Assembly (NCBI GenBank): GCA_900291925.1 | Contig: UWYS01000011.1 | Location: forward strand, 496,001 to 560,000 | Direction: 5' to 3' | DNA length: 64,000 nt | Origin: Thecaphora thlaspeos | Taxonomy: Eukaryota > Basidiomycota > Ustilaginomycetes > Urocystidales > Glomosporiaceae | In this document: one piece after another, positions 49,380 to 58,585 of the stretch | How the letters are laid out: each line of letters starts with the position of its first letter | How positions within the stretch are numbered: the first letter of the stretch is position 1 | The notes under the pieces: model-generated | Seen by the model: the letters and a program-made list of their open reading frames with translations, nothing else | What the model was told of the DNA's origin: nothing | Database searches by the model: none | Translations under genes and position numbers: made by a program

Positions 49380-49996
49380 GGCTGTTGCCTAACTGAGCTA
49401 GCTGTCGAAGATTCGTGGAGGGTCGGGAGGCGACGAGCAGCAGACCCAGGGGAGCTTGAGACGCAAAGGTGATGTCGAAGTGGGAAAGGGAGACGAGGGC
49501 AGCAAACAACGGCGATGATCTTCACGAGAAGGACGCGAGGATGCTTGTGCGGACAAAGGGTTGATGGAAAGGGTGAAAGGTGGGGAGATGGAGAGGAGTT
49601 GGTCTTGGTCGGGTGGCAAAAGGTCCGAGCAAGCACGCAAAAGCTGGTGGGGCCGGGGGCGCTGCTCAGCCCTTGGCTGGCCCGGCAGACGCAGGCAGGC
49701 GGGTGTTAATTCCGCTGGCTGCCATCCGCTCTTCGAGACGCGTCGACCCGACGCGTTGAGTGCCTCCTGGCCGGGCATACCCGTTTCCCGCCGCCGGCCA
49801 CCCACGACCACGACCATCCGCTTCGTCATCTTTCGGCCACGACGATCTCCGGACCACTTCAATCGCCGGCGGCTGCAAGAATACCGCAGCGATGCATATC
49901 GAATGAGAGGCACGGACGGATCTTTTCGCAGGAATGCGTCGTTACACTCGATCGACTGTGTCGGCTCTGAGCATACATGGTACGACCGCGACTGCT
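49380..49996. other. Upstream flank of RAD51, up to the CREG-like fragment
   Basis: RAD51 promoter on its right, 3' flank of the CREG-like fragment on its left. Apart from the paired ACGCGT boxes, I see nothing coding. Confidence 0.4.
49738..49756. promoter_or_regulatory. Paired MluI boxes upstream of RAD51
   Basis: Two ACGCGT hexamers at 49738-49743 and 49751-49756, 13 bp apart, about 360-380 bp upstream of the RAD51 ATG. RAD51 is an MBF target through such boxes in yeasts. Pairing is more suggestive than one site, but no binding data are available here. Confidence 0.45.
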
Positions 49997-50689
49997 CTAC
50001 TGGTACACAACCTGCCGCTGCTGCTGCGGTTGCTGCTGCCCAATCTGTTCGCTTTTGCCATACAATCCGCCAAAGAGCTGCACTAAGGCATCATCCATGG
50101 CCGCGGCGTCTCGCCAAGAGGACTGCACGACGCCTTCCGGAGCAGGTGCCATATCTGCAACAACGCCACCGGTCCGCTGCTGCCACACGTCGGTCCAGAG
50201 GTCACGGCTGAGCCATCCGATAAAGTGCTCGTCGCAAAAGCCACCGACCCAGTAGATCCGGTCGACGACAAACTTGGCCCAGAAGGGGATGTGAGGCGAA
50301 TCGGTGGCCCCGGGCGCCCAGTGCCGGGCATCAAGGTGGTGCGCCAGGTAGCAGCGGGCGAGCTTGGCGAGCTGGGACGACGACGAAGGCTGAGCCTCAG
50401 CATCGCTGTTCAGGCTGTCGCCGTCGTCGAGCAGCTCAAAGTGGCCAAAGATGGGGGGCTCGCCCCTTGGACGGCATCCCTCTTTGCCAACAGGGCCGAG
50501 AAGCCTTTCTTTCGCAGCCGCCTGCGCCTGCGCCTGCGCCTGCGCCTGCGCCTGCGTTTGCGTGCTGCGTTGCCCTGTGCTGTGGCTGCCGCTCGACGCT
50601 CGACGCTCGACCTGCACGCACCGCCCGACGAGACGGCACCGGAGCCGGCGCGCCCGACCCTCTGCCGGCCCTCTGCAGGCTGAGGGCAT
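49997..50689 (-). pseudogene. CREG/PNPOx-like C-terminal fragment, N-terminal half missing
   Basis: The frame stops at 49997. The recognisable part reads IFGHFELLDDGDSL, then LAKLARCYLAHHLDARHW and FWAKFVVDRIYWVGGFCDEH, followed by FIGWLSRDLW. This order (short strand, helix, acidic-His stretch, VGGF and IGW strands) is that of CREG-type flavin-like split-barrel proteins, usually secreted or vacuolar. Those start with a signal peptide and an 80-120-residue first half of the barrel. I find no such sequence upstream in any minus-strand frame before the hydrolase gene at 51117. Instead there is a Gln-Ala repeat from a hexamer tandem (about 50521-50556) and Arg-rich sequence. The ATG at 50689 is only one candidate. 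It could be a truncated relic or a gene with a diverged N-terminus; I favour the first. Confidence 0.5.
50521..50556. repeat. Hexamer tandem repeat (CCTGCG)n
   Basis: About six copies of CCTGCG; on the minus strand it encodes the QAQAQAQAQAQA run in the CREG-like fragment. It is likely a slippage tract that has entered an open frame. Confidence 0.9.
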
Positions 50690-51116
50690 GCTGGATTTTG
50701 GGGGCGGGGGCGGAAGGGGTTCGCCTGTCACTGCGCAGCCTCCAGCCTCGTCTCGCTGGCGCCCCCCCCCCGCACGTTTGCTCACCACCATCAGCACCAC
50801 TCACCGACCTACCTCCGTCTCATCTCCCTACAGCAGCCTCTTCATTCCATCCGAGGCCAGCCGCCACTTTTCTCAGATCGCAGCATACCAACTTCCGCGC
50901 GCTGCAGCCTCCCGTCTAACTGTCCGCCTCTTCTAGACAGTCGTGCGATCCCTCCCAACCTCAGATCCGCGAGATGGCCCTATAGCATCTCTTCGCATAC
51001 GTCTTTCGCTCGAAGCCGAAGTTGAAGCGACTACGAGCTCTCCCAGCTCTCTTTCGAGCCCCGTCGACGCCATCGGCCCGCGATCGCCATCGTGTACCGT
51101 CTCGTTGCAGCCGTCT
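50690..51116. other. Short flank between CREG-like fragment and hydrolase gene
   Basis: 427 bp; the hydrolase frame is open from 50943 but without an ATG before 51117. It should hold the hydrolase promoter. A C10 run begins near 50762. Nothing else seen. Confidence 0.35.
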
Positions 51117-54100
51117 ATGTCGTCAGCACCGCACTCTGACCATCCCGACCTGGCACAGAACCAGGAGCGCAATAGCAAGCGCAACACTACTGCCGCCGTC
51201 ACCAACAAGAATCAGCGTCCCGGTCTGGCGACGACCACTCCATCGTCTTCGATTCCCTCCCGCCTCAGCTTCCTCCTCCCCTCTGCAAACGTCGGCCGCA
51301 CATCATCGTCGCCCAGCTCGAGATTCACGCTGCCAACATCCGCATCGTCTGCAGCCATCACCGCACCATCGTCCGGGGAAAGCAACCTCTCCAGCTCGCC
51401 GGAAGCCTTGCAAGGCCGTCGCAGCCACCCAGACCAGCGTCAGCCCTCAAAGACTGGCCCAGCCAAGGACCCGATTAAGCGAGGGCAGCACTCCTTGAGT
51501 GCGAGCGAGTCACTCCGCTGGGTTGCAAGCTCATCTCCGCTCAACAGCATCGAGACTCGCCAGGCATCGCAGGATCAGTCCGAACAGGACAAGCGGGACA
51601 GCGCTCCCCACACGCGGAAGCGTCTGGATTCGCGTGCCTCAATCGCCTCGACCCACTCGACGTCAACTGTCAGGTCGATCTCGTCGACGTCGTTCCGCAA
51701 CCCCGCCAACCTTTTGCTCTCACAGCGGCCAGCGTCGATTTACGGCGTCAGCCCGGCGTCCGACAACGTCACCGTCTCCGGCAGAGCGGCTGATAGCCGG
51801 AGCCACCTCACGGCACTCGGGCACGCCAGCCAGGTGCAGGTGCAGAGCCAAGCGTCGAGCTCGAACGGCAAGCGGGGCAACAGACCGACACAGAAGTCGT
51901 CTCGCCTGGCCGCACCGCCGCTGAGTGTCAGCCCGCGTCTGGCCGCTGCCGTCCCAGTGTTGCATCCGCCACCACAGCGGAGCCACAGCCTCGCCTCCAG
52001 AGACTCCGACGACGGCTCGCAGCGGTACGGCTCGTTCGACTCCCACCGCTTCGACCAGTCGGGGAGCGGTGCATCAAGCTCGGGCGGTAACGCTCAGCAG
52101 CGAAACCGATCCGGTCAAACACCACGTCGGCGGCCACAGAGCTTCCTCGTCAAGCCTCCGGGCGAGCCCTCGAACACTACGACCAGGCACATCGGACCGA
52201 GGCCGAGCACCGTCTTTCTGCCGTCATCCTATAACGAGAGCGGGATCAAAGGGAGCATGTCGAAGCGCGGGCACAACGAGATCGAAGCCGCGAACAACGC
52301 CGCATCGTCAGAGGCGGGATCATTGTCAAAGTGGCCGGCAGTCTCTGATGGTGACGCCACCGTTCGACGCAGAAAGCCTACAGTTGTGGCAGCTACAGCG
52401 CCTCTATCGTCAAGGCGAAGAACGTGGTTCGGGCTAGGAGGAAGTGGTAGTGGAGGCGGAGATGCCGCGACCGACGATATTGCTGCCCGAGACGCAGCCA
52501 CATCGTCAGCTACAGCGACGGCCGACGAAGACGGCGATGGAGATGGCGACGATGACGACGACGAGCGGCGCCGGACCATCCGGCCTCACGACATCGCCGC
52601 GTTCGACGGTGGGGGCGACGAGCCTCCCCCGCCTATGGACGAGGCTGAGGCCGCCTTCCGCGCCTCGCTCGGCCTCTCAACCGGGGTACCTCATCCCTCT
52701 GAGAATTCGCGAGATGAAACGCTGCTTGTGCAACGCGGGAAGCATTCAGCGACGGTCGACGCCGATGCGGCCGCACGTGCCAGCAGAACACTGCCAGAGG
52801 ACTCGCAGTCGACGCTTCAACCTGCGCGAAGTCGCAATGCCGACCGTGCAGTGCACGCCGCTAGAAGAGTCACTTGGTTCGGCTGGGGAGGTGCCGATGC
52901 CGAGGAGACTAATGGCGATAAGACGCGACGCGACGAAGGCGACAAGCGACTCGCCGCATCAACAGCAGCTGCTCTGCAGCAGTCATCCGAGGAAGGCGAT
53001 CGCCAAGATGAGCCGAAGCCAAACGCCACCAACATCCCAGCGCCGGATCGCTCGCACGAGCACAATGTCGCGGAGCTCAGCGTTATGAACGACAAGGCTT
53101 CAAACTTCGACGGCGATGGTAGCGGCAGCGGCTCGGGGCTCGGAGCCGAGCCATCTAGGATCAGGACGATCAAGAAGCGCGGCTGGCTCGGCATGCAATA
53201 CGAGGTGCAGGAGGAGGAGGCGGAGGACCCAGCGGCACCACCTCCTCATGTCAAGATGATGAACGCGGCAGCCGAAGGCGACGGCCACGATACGAACAAA
53301 GCGAGCGCTGTGCCGTCTACTGACCCGCAATACGAGACAGGGGAGCCGACCGGCAACGTAGAAGCTGCGTCTCAACGTGAGCTGGGGTCGCAGCAGTCTG
53401 TCCTGTCGCTGAGGGGTCTCTGGAGTCGCGGCGGCAAGCTTCCGGATGCAGTTGAGGTTGTCCCGTCTAGTCGGTCTTGTCCGTCAGCAGCTGCTCAGGC
53501 TGAGCCTGCAGCTGCCACCTCGACGACGACGGAAGATGCCGGGAACGGAACAGCAGAGGAAGCGCAGCCAGCGGCGACCGGTTCGGCCCCGTCGATCGAC
53601 CCTGCAGGCACTTGGAGATGGAGCCTGTGGCGCAGTGATCCAGACTCGGCGCGAGGCCCTGAGAGCAACGCCAGCATCGATGGAGCGTCTGCGGGCCTTG
53701 ATCCCCCGAAGAACGACGTCATCCAAAGTCAGGCGGCAACAACTGATGCCGGTCCACACTCGCAAGAGAAAACCATGGAACCCGAGGCCAAAGGAAGCAC
53801 TCTGACCGCCGCCGCAGCGGCACCTGAGGACCGCCGTGGCGCTCCCAGCTACAGCGACTCGACCGCTTCCTGGACCTACTCTTTGAACCTGGCCAGCTGG
53901 GTTCCGACCTGGGCTTACAACGCACAGAAGGAGGCGGAGGACGTTGAACAGAGGCCCGAGCGAGACGGGGGACAGCAGAGTGCAGAAGGGTCGGGCGACG
54001 TCGCCATTCCCCCGCCCGGCCCTCTGCGGACGCCAGCGGAGCAAGTCAAGGCAGATGCGCTCGCAAGGCCCGAACTCTTGCCAACCTCGCCCTCGGTTTT

Positions 54101-56440
54101 CGATCCGGGCAAGGCGGTGCTCAACGAGGCGACGCGGCAGGGCTGGATCAGCTACTTCAGCAGCCGGAGCGCCAACCGCGCCAAGCAAATCGAGGCCCCG
54201 CCCACCGACGATGACGGTCTCGAGGTGATGGACATCAGTGATATGCACATCGACGGTGCCGGACCGTCGCGCGTCGTCCGACCGAGCGCCAGCAAGGTTT
54301 CGGAACGACCAGCAGGTCGAAGCGGCGCCAGCAGCGGACCTTCGACACCGGTGAGCCACAGCACACCTGCTTTCTCCGCACGACCGGCTTCCAAGCCAAC
54401 TTCGGTCGCCAACAGCGACAACGGCCATCCATCGACCCCTTTCAGCAAGAGCAAGGAGAACACCAAGGGCCTCGGCAAGGCCGCGCTCGTGAAGGCCAGC
54501 AACGCTAGCGCTGCTCTAGCGCTGAGCGTAGGTAGCGCCAAAAGAAAGGACGGAGCTGCCACGCCTACCTCAGTGGGACAGGCCACGCCGAATACCGTTG
54601 CGGCCCAGCAGGTCCAAATCGCCTTGGCGCCCGCTCCCAACCTCGTCCTCCCCTCGTTCGAAGACACATTCACCCGAGCTCCGCGGGTCTGGGCGCCCAA
54701 GGTCGGCGTCTTGGAGAGGATGCTGAGCGCGGTCAACAGCTACCTGTTCGGCAAGCTCCCCGATCTGGAGCGGATGAAGCGGCCCACGCGTTACTCGGCG
54801 TACGCTGAACTCACAATTCCGAACATCTCGCAGCACAGCCCTGGCTCCGTCGGAGGTGTCGCCAGCGGCGGCAGGCGGGCTCCCGGACAGCACCTTTCGG
54901 GCAAGGCCAAGACGACCGGGGCGGGTTCCAGCAAGGACAAGGGCCAAGAGGAGGCGCTCAAGGAGATCGCGGCGTCCGCGCAGGCGCTGCCACGAGCGTG
55001 GCCGACGCTGGGCCACTTTGAGCGGGTGCAGACAATGGGGACGCAGGGCGTCGGGAAGATCGTGGTGATCGGCGTCCATGGTTGGTTCACGCAGAGCATC
55101 TTCAAGTCGATTGTTGGAGAGCCGACGGGAACCAGCCTCAAGTTTGCCACAATGCAGGCCGAGTCGATCCGACGGCACTTTTCCGCGGCCGGCCTTGATC
55201 TCAACCCGGAGGCGATCACCGTCATCTCGTTACAGGGCGACGGGAAGGTGGCTGATCGCGTCGACCGGCTGTTTGCTGAGCTGCTGAGCCGGCCGCAGTG
55301 GGTCAAGGACCTGGCCGAGGCCGATGCCGTCTTCCTCTCTGCGCACAGCCAGGGTGCCGTGGTGGCGACCCAGCTGCTGGCTCGGCTGATCGAGCAGCGC
55401 CAGGTGCGGCCGGAGAGGAGCCGGGTCTGCCTGCTGGCGATGTGCGGCATCCACCACGGACCGTTTGCACACCTGCGCTCGTCGATCACGTCGTCGTACA
55501 TCAGCTACTTTGAGACGGCGGCGGCCAAGGAGCTCTTTGAATTCCAGTCGTCGCAGGCGCCCGTCTCGGCGCAGTACACGGCGTCGCTCAAGATTATCCT
55601 CGACGCCGGCGTCAAGGCGGTTTACGTCGGATCGGCCGACGACAATGTGGTCCCGCTCTACTCGGCGCTCAACTCGTCCAACAGCCACCCGAGCATCCTG
55701 CGAGCGCTCTACATTGACGGCCAAGCATTTCCCAAGGTCGACTTCCTTACCAACCTGCTGGTGCTCTGCGTGGCCGTCAAGAATGCCGGCCTGAACGACC
55801 ACAACCTGCTGACACTGCTGAGCGTCAGTGTGGCTGGCAGCCTGTACGGCGGGACGGGTCACTCGAAGGTGTACGAGGAGAGGGCCGTCTACGATTTGGC
55901 GACGCGCTACCTGCTCGAGGTAAGCCACCCGCTCTCTGAGCCGACCCAGGTGCCGGGTTACCTGCCCAACAGTGGCGGCAGCGGCGCCGCCAACGTCCAC
56001 GCCACCAGGCCGTCGTCGTCGTCGTCGTCGTCGTCGTTGTCGGCCGGCGCCGCCGCTAAGGAAGGCGAGGGAGAGTCGCAGCGACGGCCTTCGCTGGTCT
56101 CGGACCACTTTGAAGCGCAGCGATGGAATCCGTACGAGCTTCCTTGGTCGCTGCGTGGTCTGTTTGAGGACAAGCACGTGCGAGCGCTGTTTGCCGAGGA
56201 CATTGTGAAGCTGCTGGACCTTTACGACGAGTGGAACCCAGACGCCAAGAACAAGACGCTGAAGGATCTCCAGTGGAGGCTGGCGCCGATGAGAAGCATC
56301 GCGAGGCCCAAGGTGGAGCGGCCAGCAGACGAGGAGCAGCAAGAGGCGGCGGCGGCGGCGACGAAGAAGGCGTCCGGGGCCAAGGACAAGGGCGAAGGCG
56401 CCTTGAGCTCGGGAGGCAAGGCTGGCTCGTCGAAGCTGTA

Positions 56441-56441
<1 letters not shown>
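51117..56441 (+). CDS. Very long alpha/beta-hydrolase-like protein
   Basis: Single exon, 1774 residues from the first in-frame ATG (51117). Residues 1 to about 1180 are Ser/Ala/Asp-rich and disordered, with scattered Trp/Phe motifs (RRTWFGLGG near 434, VTWFGWGG near 583, KRGWLGM, LRGLWSRGG, TWRWSLWRS, QGWISYFSS). From about 1315 there is a hydrolase-like fold: KIVVIGVHGWFTQSIF, a helix, then nucleophile motif LSAHSQGAVVATQLLARLIE with Ser1411, CGIHHGPFAHL, and VYVGSADDNVVPLYSA, where an acid residue would sit. A catalytic His candidate is in DHNLLT or GTGHSK. A related fungal family exists (I recall YML020W-like proteins), but its substrate is not known to me. The end is Lys/Ala/Ser-rich. No signal peptide or membrane span is seen. 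Confidence 0.78.
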
Positions 56442-56474
<33 letters not shown>

Positions 56475-56490
56475 TTGGCTGGTTGGCTGG
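56442..56490. repeat. (GGCT)n tetranucleotide repeat directly after a stop codon
   Basis: Eight GGCT units then GGTT/GGCT alternations, starting at the base after the TAG of the hydrolase gene. In the 3' UTR, so expansion does not touch the protein unless the stop is lost. Confidence 0.9.
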
Positions 56491-56696
56491 CCGTGTGTAT
56501 ATACCCCTCGTCCCTTTTGACGAAGCTGAATTCCATCGGAAGTATAGCATGCTTTGCACGTTGCGATGGTGTTGTGCGTGTGCGGGCCGGCTTGGTCATA
56601 CTACACTAGCAACGTCGGGATCCGTCGTCGAGCAAGACGCCGAGGCGGACGCGGCTGGGCGGCGGCCGCTGTCGCGTAGAGTAGTGCCGGGTGCAG

Positions 56697-56742
56697 TCGC
56701 GTCGGCGAGACGCGTCGGCGAGGCGCGTCAGCGAGGCGCGTC
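56697..56742. promoter_or_regulatory. Array of four CGCGTC words upstream of DCD1
   Basis: A 13-bp unit, CGCGTCGGCGAGA and close variants, repeats three times plus a part copy. Each carries CGCGTC; one copy gives ACGCGT at 56710-56715. It lies about 180-220 bp upstream of the DCD1 ATG. In yeasts, dTTP-synthesis genes are often controlled by MluI boxes. Regulation here is inferred. Confidence 0.45.
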
Positions 56743-56917
56743 GGTCCCATGACGCTGGCGAGAGAGCATCGGACGCCAAATTCACAAGGCCGCGACGGGG
56801 CCCTGCTCAGCCTCTTTTCTTCCTCTTCCCATCTCCATCGCGGCCTCGCCCTCCTCACCCCGCTTACCCTCCGACCTTTTATCCAGCCCTATAGCGCTCT
56901 CAACAACGGTCGCCGTC

Positions 56918-58180
56918 ATGCTCATCTCGCTGATCGGTCCGCCGGCAGCCGGCAAGACATCGGTCTCGGACTACCTCATTAGCAAGCACGGCTTCACCTC
57001 GGTCCACGTCCTCTCCACCGCCCGTTCCCGCCATCTCTTGTCGGCATCAGCCCATCACCCTTCCCTAGCATCGTTCTCCCCCTCCTCCTCTTTCTCGCTC
57101 CCGGAACACGTGTCGCTCGACCTCACGCCGCAGACGGGCTACCGCAGTCTCGGCTTCAGCGACGCCAAGGCGCTCCTCGAGTACGCCACGGCAAACTGGC
57201 GCGAGGATCTCGTCACGCTCGACCTCGCCGATGCTGGACAGACGGAGCGCGATGCCTTTGAAAAACGACCCTTCTTCCTCTGCGTCGGTGTCGAGGCACC
57301 GGTCACGCTCAGATGGCGCAGGTGGAACGCCAAGCACGGCAAGGCAAAGGGGGGCCAAGACGTCAGCCTGGAGCAGTTTGTCGGCCGCGACGATGCCCTG
57401 CTGTACGGCTTTCGCACGGAGGGCGGCGACGGCAGCGAGCTAGGAGATGTGGTGGAGGCATCGACGTCGGCCGCCAACAGTGTCAACGGTGCGAAGCTGA
57501 CGACGGGCACCTCGGAAGGACCTGGCGTGCTCACCTCGTCGTACGCCTCGCTCGTCCAGCCGTCGGGCCTCATCACCTCGATATCTTCCTCTCCGTCGTC
57601 GTCGGAGCAGGGCTCGACGCTCTCGCACCAGCTCGGTCACGCCTCGCTCCGCCTGACAAACAGCCAGCCGACGCTGTCCCACCTGTACGCGTACCTCTCG
57701 TGGCTATCGCTCTCGTCGCATCACCGCCTGCGGCCTACGTGGGACTCGTACTTTCTCTCGCTTTGCACGCTAGCCTCGCTGCGGTCGAACTGTATGAAAC
57801 GTCGTGTGGGCGCCGTGCTGGTTCGCTCGAACCGCGTGCTCTCGACCGGCTACAACGGTACGCCTCGAGGTCTGGTGAACTGCAACCAGGGAGGATGTCC
57901 GCGGTGCAATGCGAGCGCGGCCTGCGGGACGCAGCTGGACGAGTGCCTGTGCCTGCACGCCGAGGAGAACGCGCTGCTCGAAGCGGGGAGGGACCGGGGC
58001 GGAGCCGAGGGGACGGTGCTGTACTGCAACACGTGCCCGTGCCTACGATGCGCGGTCAAGATCGTGCAGACGGGCGTGAGGGAGGTGGTGTATCAGCTCG
58101 AGTACAGCATGGACGGGAGGAGCAGGAAGATCTTTGAAGAGGCCGGCGTCGTCTTTAGGCGGTACCTGCCGCCGGCGTAG
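56918..58180 (+). CDS. DCD1: Deoxycytidylate (dCMP) deaminase
   Basis: Zinc enzyme that turns dCMP into dUMP for dTTP synthesis. Single exon, 420 residues. The N-terminus LISLIGPPAAGKTSVSDYLI is the kinase-like P-loop segment seen in fungal Dcd1. The deaminase domain starts about 265. His347 and Glu349 sit in LHAEENALLEAG, and Cys375 and Cys378 in CPCLRC, giving the H[AC]E...PCxxC zinc site. VGAVLVRSNRVLSTGYNGTP and the extra cysteines of LVNCNQGGCPRC are typical of dCMP rather than cytidine deaminases. A Ser/Gly-rich insert lies at about 170-240. The first ATG fits the conserved start. Confidence 0.95.
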   Translation: MLISLIGPPAAGKTSVSDYLISKHGFTSVHVLSTARSRHLLSASAHHPSLASFSPSSSFSLPEHVSLDLTPQTGYRSLGFSDAKALLEYATANWREDLVTLDLADAGQTERDAFEKRPFFLCVGVEAPVTLRWRRWNAKHGKAKGGQDVSLEQFVGRDDALLYGFRTEGGDGSELGDVVEASTSAANSVNGAKLTTGTSEGPGVLTSSYASLVQPSGLITSISSSPSSSEQGSTLSHQLGHASLRLTNSQPTLSHLYAYLSWLSLSSHHRLRPTWDSYFLSLCTLASLRSNCMKRRVGAVLVRSNRVLSTGYNGTPRGLVNCNQGGCPRCNASAACGTQLDECLCLHAEENALLEAGRDRGGAEGTVLYCNTCPCLRCAVKIVQTGVREVVYQLEYSMDGRSRKIFEEAGVVFRRYLPPA

Positions 58181-58585
58181 CGGGCAGAGGCTGTACAGCA
58201 GATGCGGCCGAGCACTAGTTGTAACGATGCTGCTGCGTGCGCTAGATTGCAACATCAGAAGACAGCCCGATGCGAAGCGCTGCTGTGCGATTGCATGGAC
58301 GATGGTGGAGTGAGAGAAAGAAGAGACTCGTGCCTAACGACGACGTGGGTGGCGGTCTGTGCGATGTTCCGAGTTCCGAGAGGCGGACCGTTGAGCCTCT
58401 CCCCCACAGTCACATCCGCAATTGAGAATTGTTCGCACGGGCCGTCGTGCTTTGCTCGCGCCAGGTGCCGGTGTTCTTGTTCCTTCTGCCCCACCATCAT
58501 CTCCCCCTTATTCATCAACGCCCATCCCACGTCCGGCCTAGCTGCCACTCCGGTCTCATCACAGGCCCGTGGCGCTTAGCAAGCT
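58181..58585. other. Short intergenic region DCD1-COG5
   Basis: 405 bp with the DCD1 3' end and COG5 promoter. No feature beyond C/T-rich leader sequence at 58480-58520. Confidence 0.4.

Noticed and set aside
50943..51116. Hydrolase start at 50943
   Set aside because: The codon there is GTG; the first in-frame ATG is 51117.
55230..56342. 370-codon minus-strand frame opposite the hydrolase
   Set aside because: Antisense shadow; the plus strand carries the conserved fold.
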